Shown here: piece by piece, positions 33,099 to 42,655 of the stretch | Layout: each line of letters opens with the position of its first letter | Position numbering within the stretch: the first letter of the stretch is position 1 | DNA from: Luteibacter sp. Sphag1AF | GTDB lineage: Bacteria; Pseudomonadota; Gammaproteobacteria; Xanthomonadales; Rhodanobacteraceae | Direction of reading: 5' to 3' | Length of the DNA stretch: 64,000 bases | Assembly (NCBI RefSeq): GCF_014192715.1 | Contig: NZ_JACHYH010000004.1 | Location: 62,001 to 126,000, forward strand | Notes under the pieces: generated by a model | The model's input: the letters and a program-made list of their open reading frames with translations, nothing else | Database searches by the model: none | Told to the model about the DNA's origin: nothing | Position numbers and translations under genes: made by a program

Positions 33099-33809
33099 AT
33101 GACGGAATCAGCTGTGGCTCAACTTAAATATCTGCTGCAACAGGCGTTCGAACGCTCCTCGGCACCAACAGGCTTCGCTCCCGATCCCGCATCGATGGAG
33201 CGATTTCTGGAGGCATGCCATCGCCGCCGGTACCCCGGCAAGACGGCGATCATTCGCCCGGGCGACCCCGCGAACACGCTTTATTACGTGGTCGAAGGCT
33301 CGCTGGCGGTATGCACCGAGGACGAAGAAGGCCGGGAATTGATCCTTGCCTACATCAACCGGGGGCAGTTCATCGGGGAGATGGGGCTGTTCGTGGAGCA
33401 GGCCCAGCGCGAATCGCTGGTTCGCACCCGCACGGCCGTTGAAATGGCCGAAATCAGCTACGAGCGGCTTTTCCAGCTTCTGGAAGGCCCGCTTTCGGCG
33501 GAATGCCCCAAGCTACTGTTCGCCATCGGCTCGCAACTTACCCAGCGCCTGCTCCGCACGTCGCGTCAGGTCAGTCGCATGGCCTTCATGGATGTGACCA
33601 ACCGCGTGTCGCGCACCCTGCTTGACCTGTGCACCGAGCCTGATGCCATGTCTCACCCGGATGGCACGCAGATCCGCATTTCCCGTCAGGAAGTCAGCCG
33701 TATCGTCGGTTGCTCGCGTGAAATGGTCGGTCGCGTCCTCAAGCAGCTGGAGGAAGAACGCATGATCGACGTAGCGGGCAAGACCATCGTGGTACGCGGT
33801 ACCCGCTGA
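33099..33809 (+). CDS. clp: CRP-like regulator Clp
   Basis: 236-residue CRP/FNR-family regulator. The cyclic-nucleotide-binding fold has RRYPGKTAIIRPGDPANTLYYVVEGS and RGQFIGEMGLFVEQ, and the helix-turn-helix is QEVSRIVGCSREMVGRVLKQLEEE. In Xanthomonas, Clp activates virulence and exoenzyme genes and is inhibited by cyclic-di-GMP; the same is a reasonable expectation here, not shown. I start at ATG 33099 (MTESAVAQLKYL); the longer frame from 32922 overlaps the speD promoter region. A terminator follows. Confidence 0.93.
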   Translation: MTESAVAQLKYLLQQAFERSSAPTGFAPDPASMERFLEACHRRRYPGKTAIIRPGDPANTLYYVVEGSLAVCTEDEEGRELILAYINRGQFIGEMGLFVEQAQRESLVRTRTAVEMAEISYERLFQLLEGPLSAECPKLLFAIGSQLTQRLLRTSRQVSRMAFMDVTNRVSRTLLDLCTEPDAMSHPDGTQIRISRQEVSRIVGCSREMVGRVLKQLEEERMIDVAGKTIVVRGTR

Positions 33810-33819
33810 ATCTGCACGA

Positions 33820-33849
33820 GGGTGCGCCCGCCTGCGCGGGCACCCTTTT
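33820..33849 (+). terminator. terminator after clp
   Basis: GGGTG-CGCCCGC pairs with GCGGGCACCC around a short loop and is followed by TTTTCG, 11 bp beyond the stop of clp. Confidence 0.8.
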
Positions 33850-33867
33850 CGCTGATCCGAGGGCGGA

Positions 33868-34815
33868 TCAGCCCTTCCAGATCATGTAAACGTCGGCGCG
33901 GGCGTAATGCGAGCCAGGGCGAATTTCGGGCTGACGCTCGAAACCCGCACGCTCGTACATGCCCAACGCCCGCTCCAGCCGGCTGTTCGACTCCAGGAAC
34001 AGATCCTGCCCGTCCACTGCACGGAAGTGCTCGATGGCGGCGTCAAGCAACTTGCGGCCAGCGCCGAGCCCGCGATAGCTCTCATCCACGCCCATCTTCG
34101 AAAGCTCAAACACCCCCTCCGATTCGCGCAACAGCGCACAGGTGCCCACTACCTCGCCCGCAAATCGGGCAAAGAAGATAGCGCCGCCGGGATCAAGCAC
34201 GGTGCCTTCCGGGTCGGCAAACATGGCCCTGTCCAGGTCTTCGACCTGAAAATGACGGGCAAGCCATTGCTCATTGAGACGGCGGAAGTGGTCACGCAAA
34301 GCGGGCTCGTAGGGCACCACCTCGACCGCGCATTCCCCAAGCATCTGGCGATGCGAAAGGATGGAAGCGACCAGGGGACGTTCGCTCAGAGCCTGCTCGC
34401 ATCCTTCAATGGCATCGAGCAAGGCAGCCGACTGGGTTCCCAGCGAGGCGCAGATGCCGCGGCGGATGGCAAGCCAGACCGGCCCCAGCGCAGCAAGGGC
34501 GCGCTCGGCATCGTCGGTCAGAGCAAGCACACTGCGGCGGCCGTCCTGCGGATCGCGCTGGCGTACGACCATGCCCGCCTCAACCAGCCGGTCGGCCAGC
34601 TGGCTTACGGCCGAATGGGTCTGGCCAATGGCCAATGCCACCTCGGTGACCGTGGCAGGGCCACCGTCGCGAAGCAGCCGTAAAACGGGAAACCATCGTG
34701 ATTCGATGCGAGCGCCGCAAGCACGGTAGACCTCGTCCACGGCCTGGTACATCTGGTCACTGAGCGCTTTCAGCCGACTGCCAAGCGCCAGTTCGCGCAA
34801 CGTGGGGAGGTACAT
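33868..34815 (-). CDS. MarR helix-turn-helix and GNAT acetyltransferase fusion protein
   Basis: 315-residue two-domain protein. Residues 1-150 form a MarR-type winged helix (ATVTEVALAIGQTHSAVSQLADRLVEAGMV, then RDPQDGRRSVLALT), residues 155-315 form a GNAT N-acetyltransferase (SKMGVDESYRGLGAGRKLLDAAIEH is the acetyl-CoA loop; LESNSRLERALGMYERAGF follows). This fused type is known in proteobacteria. Its acetyl acceptor is unknown, and the DNA-binding domain probably regulates nearby genes. It lies convergent to clp. Confidence 0.88.
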   Translation of the reverse strand: MYLPTLRELALGSRLKALSDQMYQAVDEVYRACGARIESRWFPVLRLLRDGGPATVTEVALAIGQTHSAVSQLADRLVEAGMVVRQRDPQDGRRSVLALTDDAERALAALGPVWLAIRRGICASLGTQSAALLDAIEGCEQALSERPLVASILSHRQMLGECAVEVVPYEPALRDHFRRLNEQWLARHFQVEDLDRAMFADPEGTVLDPGGAIFFARFAGEVVGTCALLRESEGVFELSKMGVDESYRGLGAGRKLLDAAIEHFRAVDGQDLFLESNSRLERALGMYERAGFERQPEIRPGSHYARADVYMIWKG

Positions 34816-34950
34816 GTTTGCCCGATCTGTCCCTGTGGTCGCCTAAGCTAGCCGCGGATGTTTGCCCTGTGCAAGTAATTCCTTCATCGCAAGAAGGCAC
34901 AGGCGTCAATTAATGTGCGCGTTGGCTTTGCGACCTTCGAAATCGCCCTG

Positions 34951-35700
34951 ATGGACTGGACTCAGTTTTTGATATTTGCCGGCGTCGGCCTGCTGGCCCA
35001 ACTGGTGGATGGCGCGCTGGGCATGGCTTACGGACTGGTCTCCAACGCCGTTCTGCTGTCGCTGGGCCTGCCTCCGGCCGTGGCCAGCGCCACGGTGCAT
35101 ACGGCAGAAGTCTTCACTACCGGCGTCTCGGGCGGCAGCCACGCGTTCTTCGGAAATGTGGACTGGAAGATATTCCGACGCCTGGCCATTCCGGGCGTGG
35201 TGGGCGGCGTCATAGGCGCGTGGTTTCTGGCCAGCGTGCCGGGCGAGGCACTCAAGCCCTTCGTATATGCCTACCTGCTTGTTCTGGGGATCGTAGTGCT
35301 GTTGCGGGCCGTCGGCCGCAACGTGTCTCACCATCGCGTACGCCATAAAGGTGTGCTGGGCTTTGTGGCAGGGCTGCTCGATGCCATTGGCGGGGGCGGC
35401 TGGGGGCCTATCGCGACCTCCACCCTTCTGGCACGTGGCGGCGCGGTGCGCACAACCATTGGGTCGGTGAATGCCGCGGAATTCGTCGTGACACTGGCAA
35501 TCTCCCTCACCCTCATCTTTCACCTGGGCATCCAGCACTGGCAGATCGTGGCCGGCCTGCTGACCGGAGGCGTGATCGCCGCTCCCCTCGCCGCATGGCT
35601 GGTAAAGAGCCTACCGCCCCGCGCCGTCATGGCCGCCGTGGGCACACTCGTCACGGCCATCAGCATCTACCAACTTTGGATGCACTTCGTTGGCCGCTAG
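34951..35700 (+). CDS. TSUP-family (TauE/SafE) permease
   Basis: 249-residue inner-membrane protein from ATG 34951 (MDWTQFLIFAGVGLLAQLVDGALG); an in-frame start at 34915 adds 12 residues. It has about eight hydrophobic segments with the duplicated family motif (AQLVDGALGMAYGLVSN and GLLDAIGGGGWGPIATSTLL). TSUP permeases move sulfite, sulfonates or other organosulfur anions; the substrate here is unknown. Upstream is the divergent MarR-GNAT gene. Confidence 0.87.
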   Translation: MDWTQFLIFAGVGLLAQLVDGALGMAYGLVSNAVLLSLGLPPAVASATVHTAEVFTTGVSGGSHAFFGNVDWKIFRRLAIPGVVGGVIGAWFLASVPGEALKPFVYAYLLVLGIVVLLRAVGRNVSHHRVRHKGVLGFVAGLLDAIGGGGWGPIATSTLLARGGAVRTTIGSVNAAEFVVTLAISLTLIFHLGIQHWQIVAGLLTGGVIAAPLAAWLVKSLPPRAVMAAVGTLVTAISIYQLWMHFVGR

Positions 35701-35708
35701 TGGCCCGG

Positions 35709-36416
35709 TCAGAACCAATGGACGGTTTGCAGGGCGCTCCCTATCGCCTTGGCCGCTTTCTTGCTCAGCTTCGCGTCCGGGTTGACGATGAATGGCGTAG
35801 TCGCAGCCCGAAGCAGGGGCAAGTCCGACAGGGAGTCGGTGTAGGCGATTGCGGCGGGCAATGGCACGCCGGCCGCCTTGAGCACGGCAACTTTTTCCTT
35901 GCCAACGTTGTGAGACACCAGCCGCACCCCGAAAAGACCACCACGGGTGCGGGAGGCGAGAAGCTCGAATCCCCCGAGTCGCACCTCGTCAAGAATGGCT
36001 TCGATCAGCGGGGCGTCGTTGCCGGTGACAACCACAACCCTGTCGCCTGCATCCACGTGACGGCGCAGCGTCGCGACGGCATCCCGCAGGAATACTCCCG
36101 GACGACGCGCATACAGACGTCCGAATTCGGCCACGCGGCGACGATACACAGCCTCACTTCGGCCGAAGGTCGCCACCCGCAGAAATACCCGGGCGAGAAA
36201 ACGGTTGCCAGCCGGGGAAGGCAGCAGGAAAGGGACGAACGGAATCAGCGGCAACACGAAAAGCAGGCGCCAGCTTCCACGACGCGCAATACGTTCGCGA
36301 ATGAACAGTTCCAGCGTCTGATCGCGCACGATCACGCCATCGAAATCGAACAACACAACGCGCTGCGTGGCAGCGACTGCCTCGTCGGCGGCCGCTTCCG
36401 GAATCCCCTGATTCAT
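35709..36416 (-). CDS. HAD-superfamily (IB-like) phosphatase
   Basis: 235-residue phosphohydrolase. Motif I is LFDFDGVIV (Asp nucleophile, residues 22-24), motif II is VVVVTGND, and motif III/IV is KEKVAVLKAAG then IAYTDSLSDLPLL. A hydrophobic stretch LLFVLPLIPFVPFLLP lies in the cap, typical of the PSP-like IB group that acts on phospholipid-linked or glycerol substrates. Its ATG is 6 bp downstream of the trpC stop, so it may be the last gene of the trpGDC transcript, though no tryptophan role is evident. Confidence 0.82.
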   Translation of the reverse strand: MNQGIPEAAADEAVAATQRVVLFDFDGVIVRDQTLELFIRERIARRGSWRLLFVLPLIPFVPFLLPSPAGNRFLARVFLRVATFGRSEAVYRRRVAEFGRLYARRPGVFLRDAVATLRRHVDAGDRVVVVTGNDAPLIEAILDEVRLGGFELLASRTRGGLFGVRLVSHNVGKEKVAVLKAAGVPLPAAIAYTDSLSDLPLLRAATTPFIVNPDAKLSKKAAKAIGSALQTVHWF

Positions 36417-36421
36417 AGATT

Positions 36422-37252
36422 TCAGCGCTTACCGAACAGATGCCGCAGTTCTGAGCCCGGGTCGGCGGCGCGCATGAAAGCTTCGCCTACGAGGAAACAG
36501 TCGATGCCCGCCGTGCGAAGCTTGTGCACATCCTCATGCGTGTGAATGCCCGACTCGGCCACCAGCACGTGGTCGTGCCCGATGCGGTCTTTCAAACGCA
36601 GCGACGTACCCAGGGACGTTTCGAATGTACGCAGATCGCGATTGTTTACCCCGATCAGCGACGTGGGCAGATCAAGCGCCAGCTCCAGCTCCGTTTCGGT
36701 GTGGACCTCCACGAGCACATCCATATCCAGCTCGGCTGCCAGCATCGTCAGGTCACCCAGGTGAGCGGCGTCGTACTCTTCGGGATCGCAATCCGGATGC
36801 TTCGGCGCAAACGCCGCCACGATCAGCAGGATGCAGTCCGCGCCCATGGCACGGGCCTCGTACACCTGATATTTGTCGATGATGAAATCCTTGCGGAGCA
36901 CCGGCAGCGAACAGGCATTGCGAGCCGCTATGAGGTAATCCTCGCTTCCCTGGAAGAAGTCGACGTCGGTCAGGACGGAAAGGCAGGCTGCGCCACCCGC
37001 TTCATAGCTGCGCGCGATGGCGGCAGGGTCAAAATCGGCACGAATCAGGCCCTTGCTGGGGCTGGCCTTCTTCACTTCGGCGATGACCGCCGACGAACCG
37101 GCGTGAAGCTTGGCCTCGATGGCAGCGGCAAAGCCACGTGTATGGGGAAGATCTTTCACTTCGGCCGCAAGGTCATCCAGCGAGCGGACCCGGCTGCGCT
37201 CGGTGATTTCCTGAACTTTGCGATCAAGGATTCTATTGAGAATATGGGACAT
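36422..37252 (-). CDS. trpC: indole-3-glycerol-phosphate synthase
   Basis: 276-residue TIM-barrel enzyme of tryptophan biosynthesis, converting carboxyphenylaminodeoxyribulose phosphate to indole-3-glycerol phosphate. Family motifs are [21 protein letters not shown] with catalytic Lys, [49 protein letters not shown] and VAESGIHT. I use ATG 37252 (MSHILNRIL); the frame extends to 37291. Stand-alone, not fused to trpF. It follows trpD by 56 bp. Confidence 0.96.
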   Translation of the reverse strand: MSHILNRILDRKVQEITERSRVRSLDDLAAEVKDLPHTRGFAAAIEAKLHAGSSAVIAEVKKASPSKGLIRADFDPAAIARSYEAGGAACLSVLTDVDFFQGSEDYLIAARNACSLPVLRKDFIIDKYQVYEARAMGADCILLIVAAFAPKHPDCDPEEYDAAHLGDLTMLAAELDMDVLVEVHTETELELALDLPTSLIGVNNRDLRTFETSLGTSLRLKDRIGHDHVLVAESGIHTHEDVHKLRTAGIDCFLVGEAFMRAADPGSELRHLFGKR

Positions 37253-37308
37253 CGGAGCGACTTCCTTCGGTATGCGAGGCGGATAGGGCATCCGGCCCGT
37301 CTACGACT

Positions 37309-38340
37309 TCAAGCGCCGAGGCGCTGAGTGGCCGCCACGAACGCGTCCATTTTTACACGAGCGGCGCCGCTGGCAATGGTCTGTCTTGCCAGCGCGATGC
37401 CTTCGGCAATAGATGCGCTGACATTCGCTGCGTAGAGGGCGGCGCCGGCATTCAGGCAGACGATGTCGTGGGGCACCCCGGGAACGCCAGAGATAGCCTC
37501 GATCAGCATGGCCTTCGACTCCTCGGCATTCTCCACCCGAAGATTCCGGCTGGACGCCATGGCCAGCCCGAAGTCCTCTGGCTCCACTTCGTATTCGCGC
37601 ACTTCCCCATCACGCAACTCGCCCACCAGGGTGGCCGCGCCCAGGGAAATCTCGTCCATGCCATCACGGCCCCAGACGACCAATGCATGCCTTGCACCCA
37701 GCGCCTGCAGGGCACGAACCTGAATACCCACCAGATCCGGATGAAACACACCCATCAGAATGTTGGGCGCGCCCGCCGGATTCGTGAGGGGACCCAGGAT
37801 GTTGAACAGAGTACGCACTCCCATCTCACGCCGCACGGGCGACACCACCTTCATGGCGGGATGATGGTTGGGGGCAAACATGAAGCCGATGTCGGTTTGC
37901 TCCATGCACAGGGAGACCTGCTCCGGCGTCAGGTCGATCCGGGCACCAAGCGCCTCCAGCACGTCGGCGCTGCCCGACTTCGACGACACACTGCGCCCAC
38001 CGTGCTTGGCCACACGAGCACCCGCCGCGGCGGCCACGAACATGGAAGCGGTCGAGATATTGAAGGTGGAGGCGCCATCGCCGCCGGTGCCCACGATATC
38101 CACGAAATGCGGATGCGGCGCAGTCGTCACGGTGGCGGCCAGCTCACGCATCACGCGGGCGGCGCCTGTGATTTCTCCTACCGTTTCCTTCTTTACGCGA
38201 AGGCCGGTCATGATCGCAGCCGTCATCAGCGGGCTGACATCTCCACGCATGATCTGCCGCATCAGCTCGATCATCTCGTCGTGGAAGATCTCGCGGTGTT
38301 CAATGGTGCGCTGGAGCGCCTCGGAAGGAGTAATCGTCAT
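37309..38340 (-). CDS. trpD: anthranilate phosphoribosyltransferase
   Basis: 343-residue enzyme joining anthranilate to PRPP, the second step of tryptophan biosynthesis. Motifs are [17 protein letters not shown] (PRPP loop), [31 protein letters not shown] and [14 protein letters not shown]. Start ATG 38340 (MTITPSEAL); 38349 is an alternative. It lies 15 bp downstream of trpG; trpE is not in the window beside it. Confidence 0.96.
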   Translation of the reverse strand: MTITPSEALQRTIEHREIFHDEMIELMRQIMRGDVSPLMTAAIMTGLRVKKETVGEITGAARVMRELAATVTTAPHPHFVDIVGTGGDGASTFNISTASMFVAAAAGARVAKHGGRSVSSKSGSADVLEALGARIDLTPEQVSLCMEQTDIGFMFAPNHHPAMKVVSPVRREMGVRTLFNILGPLTNPAGAPNILMGVFHPDLVGIQVRALQALGARHALVVWGRDGMDEISLGAATLVGELRDGEVREYEVEPEDFGLAMASSRNLRVENAEESKAMLIEAISGVPGVPHDIVCLNAGAALYAANVSASIAEGIALARQTIASGAARVKMDAFVAATQRLGA

Positions 38341-38355
38341 GCGTGGCACCCGGGA

Positions 38356-38952
38356 TTACGCCGCCATCGGCAGCGGCTGACCCAAAAAATTGCGCAGCAG
38401 GTCGTGACCATGCTGGGTGAGGATCGACTCGGGGTGGAACTGCACACCCTCGATGGGTAGCGTGCGGTGGCGCAGGCCCATGATTTCGTCGATGGAGCCG
38501 TCGTCGCGCTCGGTCCAGGCCGTGACCTCCAGACAGTCAGGCACGGAAGTCTTTTCCACTACCAGCGAATGGTAGCGCGTGGCCTCAAAGGGATCAGGCA
38601 ACCCGGCGAATACACCCTGGCCACGATGACGCACCGGCGAGGTTTTGCCGTGCATGATTTCGCGGGCGCGGATGACCTTGCCGCCGAAGACCTGCCCAAT
38701 CGCCTGATGCCCGAGGCAGACGCCGAAAATCGGAATCTCGCCCGCAAGCTCTTTCAGGATGTTGATCGACACACCCGCATCATCCGGCGTGCCCGGCCCG
38801 GGCGAAATCATGATCCGGGCAGGCGCCAGCGCGCGGATGTCCGCGACCGTCAGCGCGTCATTACGAACGACCTTCACTTCCTGCCCCAACTCGCCCAGGT
38901 ACTGCACGAGATTGAAGGTAAAGCTGTCGTAGTTGTCGATCATCAAGAGCAT
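38356..38952 (-). CDS. trpG: anthranilate synthase component II (glutamine amidotransferase)
   Basis: 198-residue class I glutamine amidotransferase supplying ammonia to TrpE. The catalytic triad is Cys in [11 protein letters not shown] and His/Glu in [34 protein letters not shown] is the family N-terminus. Stand-alone, not fused to trpD. It may also serve as PabA. The gene is the first of the trpGDC run; 296 bp upstream to the divergent serine hydrolase hold its promoter. Confidence 0.95.
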   Translation of the reverse strand: MLLMIDNYDSFTFNLVQYLGELGQEVKVVRNDALTVADIRALAPARIMISPGPGTPDDAGVSINILKELAGEIPIFGVCLGHQAIGQVFGGKVIRAREIMHGKTSPVRHRGQGVFAGLPDPFEATRYHSLVVEKTSVPDCLEVTAWTERDDGSIDEIMGLRHRTLPIEGVQFHPESILTQHGHDLLRNFLGQPLPMAA

Positions 38953-39248
38953 AAAAACGCCTAAGCTACTGATTTTACAAAATCATTCTGTCAGCTAATG
39001 AAGAAAATACCAACAGATGTGCCAACTATTGCTTCCGCTGGCCCGCTCGCATGAATGCCAGTCGGTCATTGTAGCCACAGGCTGACGCAAGAAGCGGTCG
39101 TTCATTCCTCTGGCCACCTTCCGAGGCGGTCGGCGAGCAAACAGGTTGCCCCTGAAAACGTCAGCCATGCACCGGATAAGAGCTATCCCCTGCAACCTAA
39201 TGGGCGCCGCACGCATCAGTCACTGACATCAACCTGCCTGGACATCTC
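38953..39248. other. divergent intergenic region
   Basis: About 296 bp between trpG and the serine hydrolase gene. It should hold two divergent promoters. I see no gene, repeat or recognisable attenuator: there is no short Trp-codon leader peptide. Confidence 0.5.
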
Positions 39249-40736
39249 ATGAAACGACCCGCGCTGCTCATCATTGGCCTGGCCTTAAGCCTTGCAATCA
39301 TGTCGGGGACGGCTGGCGCCAGCACACCGTCTCCCGAAAGTGTCGGGAAAGCCGACGCGGTGTTTCAGCGATTGGGGACGGCGTTTGTAAAGGATGGAAA
39401 GGCCGATGCGGTTTCCATCGCCGTGGTCATGAATGGACAGGCGCGGTTTTACAACTTTGGCCAGACTGGCCAGGGCAGCGCGGCGGCGCCCACAAAAGAC
39501 TCTGTCTATGAGATTGCCTCGATCACCAAGACACTTTCTTCGCTGATCCTTGCTCACGCCGTTCTGGAGGGGAAGATCCGCCTGGATGACGACATCCGCC
39601 AGTATCTGCCTGGGTCTTATCCGAATCTGCAGTGGGAAGGCACCCCCGTCACCATACGGGATCTGGTGACTACCACCTCCGCACTACCTGACAATCTGCC
39701 CGATTTCGCCTCCGTTGTTGGCAACGCTGGCCCGGATAAGGCGCCCTTACTGATCAGCGCCTCGTTGCAGACGCAAACGAAGGCTGGCCTTCTGGAAGCC
39801 CTCAAAACGGCGAAGCTCATTGGGAAGCCCGGGCAAACGCCCCGGCATTCCAACGTAGCCGCCGAACTTGTGGGGATCATCCTGGAAAAGGTTTACGGCA
39901 AACCCTACCCCGCTCTGCTCGCCCAATATGTAGAAAAGCCATTTGGCATGAAGACGGGGACGGCGGCGCGTGAGGACCAATTGGTTCCTGGCCTTGATGC
40001 CAACCACGTCCGGATGCCCGCGATGACGGGCTCCCTGATTCTTCCCGCTGGCGGCCTGCGCTACAGCTCGGCTGACATGGCACAGTTCCTGAAAGGCGAA
40101 CTCGCCAGGGGAAATGCTGCCGTCGACCTGAGCCAAAAGCCGGCATGGGGCAATCCGGACGACGCGGCTGTCGCTTTCAACTGGATCGTGACCACAACGA
40201 TTGATGGCAGCCAGACACTGCGATCCTCTGGCGGGGCTTTCGGCTACTCAAGCTACATCGAGATGATGCCCGGCAAGAATTACGGCATCGTGCTGCTGGC
40301 CAATCGCCCGGGTGCAACACAGGGGCAGCTGGCTGACCTCGCCAACACGGCGGTCCTGGAAATCATGGGGCCGCCGCCCGCGCAAATCGCGCTTGAGCAG
40401 GCGCTCAGCGCCAATGCGTTTCGGGATGTGGCAGCAACGGTTCAGAAGGTGAAGCAGTCCCATCCCGAGCTTAATCTGCAAGAGGCCTACATCAATCGGT
40501 GGGCATACCGGCTTATGAACGACAAGCACACCGCCGAAGCGCAGGCGCTGTTCGCCTACAACGTCGCCGTCTATCCGACCAGCTGGAATGCCTACGACAG
40601 CCTTGCCGAGAGCTACGAGTCGTCAGGCAACGCGCCGCTTGCCATTGCCAACTACAAGCGGTCACTTGAGATCAACCCGGGTAACCAGCACGCCACTGAC
40701 CATCTCAAGCGACTGACGGCACCCGCCGCACGTTGA
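39249..40736 (+). CDS. periplasmic serine hydrolase (beta-lactamase-like) with C-terminal TPR
   Basis: 495-residue secreted protein. A signal peptide (LLIIGLALSLAIMSGTAGA) precedes a class C beta-lactamase/esterase fold with SITK (S91, K94). The second motif, usually Tyr-x-Asn, reads HSN at 200-202, so the general-base Tyr is replaced by His. Near 325 is RSSGGAFGYSS, the counterpart of the third motif. Residues 375-495 form TPR-like repeats (YDSLAESYESSGNAPLAIANYKRSLEINPG). Peptidase or esterase action on cell-wall or small peptides is possible; true beta-lactamase activity is doubtful. It has no operon partner. Confidence 0.85.
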   Translation: MKRPALLIIGLALSLAIMSGTAGASTPSPESVGKADAVFQRLGTAFVKDGKADAVSIAVVMNGQARFYNFGQTGQGSAAAPTKDSVYEIASITKTLSSLILAHAVLEGKIRLDDDIRQYLPGSYPNLQWEGTPVTIRDLVTTTSALPDNLPDFASVVGNAGPDKAPLLISASLQTQTKAGLLEALKTAKLIGKPGQTPRHSNVAAELVGIILEKVYGKPYPALLAQYVEKPFGMKTGTAAREDQLVPGLDANHVRMPAMTGSLILPAGGLRYSSADMAQFLKGELARGNAAVDLSQKPAWGNPDDAAVAFNWIVTTTIDGSQTLRSSGGAFGYSSYIEMMPGKNYGIVLLANRPGATQGQLADLANTAVLEIMGPPPAQIALEQALSANAFRDVAATVQKVKQSHPELNLQEAYINRWAYRLMNDKHTAEAQALFAYNVAVYPTSWNAYDSLAESYESSGNAPLAIANYKRSLEINPGNQHATDHLKRLTAPAAR

Positions 40737-40744
40737 GAACCGAA

Positions 40745-40777
40745 GGCGCGGCACCCCGATCAACGAGGTGCCGCGCC
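40745..40777. terminator. hairpin between convergent genes
   Basis: GGCGCGGCACC (40745-40755) and GGTGCCGCGCC (40767-40777) form an 11-bp perfect stem with an 11-nt loop between the serine hydrolase and aquaporin stops. There is no T tract, so termination strength is uncertain. Confidence 0.55.
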
Positions 40778-40788
40778 CGCAACGCAAG

Positions 40789-41505
40789 TCATCGAAGAAC
40801 GACGGGGCTGCGGTCTTCCAGCAGATACCGGTAGATCAGCCCACCGACGATACCGCCCACGAGCGGGACCAGCCAGAACAGCCACAGCTGATGAAGGGCC
40901 CAGGTCCCCTGAAAGAGGGCCACGCCCGTGCTGCGCGCCGGATTCACCGACGTGTTGGTGACAGGTATACAGATGAGGTGGATCAGGGTGAGGCACAGGC
41001 CGATAGCCAGCGGGCCGAATCCCGCCGGCGCCCGGGCATCCGTTGCGCCATGAACCACGATGAGAAAAAACGCGGTCAGTACGAGTTCGGCGACGGCAGA
41101 GGCGTAAAGCGAATAGCCGCCCGGAGAATGCTCGCCATAACCGTTGGATGCGAAGCCCGACGCGGTGGCATCGAACCCCACCTTTCCACTGGCAATGGCA
41201 TACAGCACGGCGCCAGCGAGAATCCCTCCGACGACCTGGGCGACCATATAGGGAATCACGTCCCGTACCGGGAACCGACCACCCGCCCAAAGGCCCAGCG
41301 TGATGGCGGGATTGAAATGGCCACCGGAAATGTGACCCACGGCGTAGGCCATGGTGACGACCGTCAAGCCGAATGCCAGTGCGACGCCCGCAAAGCCAAT
41401 ACCCAGTTCGGGAAAAGCCGCAGCCAGCACGGCGCTACCGCATCCTCCAAAAACCAACCAGAACGTGCCGAACAATTCAGCGGCAAAACGCCTGCTCATG
41501 CTCAT
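40789..41505 (-). CDS. aqpZ: aquaporin Z
   Basis: 238-residue inner-membrane water channel. Both pore-lining NPA loops are present ([15 protein letters not shown] and [15 protein letters not shown]), with six hydrophobic segments and the family start [24 protein letters not shown]. The selectivity-filter Arg follows the second NPA, as in AqpZ rather than glycerol facilitators. ATG 41505 follows GGAGAG at 5 bp; the frame to 41604 is not needed. Confidence 0.94.
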   Translation of the reverse strand: MSMSRRFAAELFGTFWLVFGGCGSAVLAAAFPELGIGFAGVALAFGLTVVTMAYAVGHISGGHFNPAITLGLWAGGRFPVRDVIPYMVAQVVGGILAGAVLYAIASGKVGFDATASGFASNGYGEHSPGGYSLYASAVAELVLTAFFLIVVHGATDARAPAGFGPLAIGLCLTLIHLICIPVTNTSVNPARSTGVALFQGTWALHQLWLFWLVPLVGGIVGGLIYRYLLEDRSPVVLR

Positions 41506-41720
41506 GACGGCTCTCCGTTGATTACGTGAGAGACGAGCGCGACCCGGATATCGGGCCAGCACGCCCCGATCACCGCCAAAATGACGGCGGGAGCAGGCTA
41601 GCACGGAAGATTTGGGGGAAAGTGGTGCTTTTACTTACATCGAATGGCTAGTATCCGGCTTCCTTGCCACGTGATATACGCCGAATCGAACCTCGTACGA
41701 GTGGCGATCTGGCCATTGGC

Positions 41721-42539
41721 TCATTCCGAAGCCACGCGCGATTGACTCTTGTCGTTCTCAGTCTTCGGCCGGATGGTCATCAACTGCAAGCCGGAACCAT
41801 CGCTCAGCTTGATGTGCCAGCTCTTCTGCAACGCCGCCAGATCATTCAGCCGCGGACAAACATTGTCGGTGTCGGCATCCAGGCGTTTGGAGCGCACATC
41901 CATTGCCCGGTTGAGCGACTTGTCCAGAGAGTCGGCGCGTTCCTGAAGTGCAGCCATCTTTGTGCTGTCGCCACTGAGGGCGGCACTTACGGCATTGGCG
42001 GTGACCGTGCCGACGAGTTCCCCGACGGTATCGCCCACCGAATCTTCTATAAGATTCTTCGCGCGCTTTGCCTGCCAATGCCCCTGCCCCAGCGTGGCAT
42101 CCACCTCACGCAATGCTTCGGCATGTTTGCGGTTGAGCTTGTCCAGCACATGAGTGCGTTCGTCGCCCACGGCAAAACTCGTGGTGACCGTAGTCATCGC
42201 AGCGAAGCCAAGGTCCAGAGCCTCATGCGCAATGCTTGCAGCAATGGGCATCAGCTGACGTACGCCGTCCTCATACTTGCGCAGAGCCTCGGCGTCGGCC
42301 GCGGAAACGCTTACATCACGACCATCCACGCGCAGCGCGCCGTCATGGATGAACACCTTTCGAGGCGTGCCGTCTTCCTGATGGAACGTGATGCCATCGC
42401 GGGCCACGTCCACGTCGAAAGGTGTGCTGTAGTCGTACGAGCACTTGCTGGTGCTGATATTGATGGTACGGGCGGTAACAGGTGCCGCCGCAGCCACAAT
42501 CACGGCAGCGATAGTGCAGGCAATAAGTGAACGGTGCAT
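41721..42539 (-). CDS. DUF2884 (YggN) family periplasmic protein
   Basis: 272-residue secreted protein of unknown function. A signal peptide (HRSLIACTIAAVIVAAAAPVTA) is followed by a beta-rich front (SYDYSTPFDVDVARDGITFHQEDGTPRKVFIHDGALRVDG) and a long helical stretch ending near CPRLNDLAAL. This is the DUF2884/YggN pattern. ATG 42539 starts the signal peptide. A shorter paralogue lies at 48495-49250, on the other side of the phosphorelay genes. Confidence 0.82.
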   Translation of the reverse strand: MHRSLIACTIAAVIVAAAAPVTARTINISTSKCSYDYSTPFDVDVARDGITFHQEDGTPRKVFIHDGALRVDGRDVSVSAADAEALRKYEDGVRQLMPIAASIAHEALDLGFAAMTTVTTSFAVGDERTHVLDKLNRKHAEALREVDATLGQGHWQAKRAKNLIEDSVGDTVGELVGTVTANAVSAALSGDSTKMAALQERADSLDKSLNRAMDVRSKRLDADTDNVCPRLNDLAALQKSWHIKLSDGSGLQLMTIRPKTENDKSQSRVASE

Positions 42540-42655
42540 GGCAAAACTCCCCAATGATATCGCTGGGTGAGATGCGCCAGCGTGCATATAGGTTTAAGCC
42601 GATTGCTTCATTCCCACATGAGCGTTAAGTCACCCATGACTTTCGGCAGGGAATG

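Noticed and set aside
38953-39248. trp leader peptide/attenuator
   Set aside because: No short frame with tandem Trp codons and no terminator hairpin is seen upstream of trpG.
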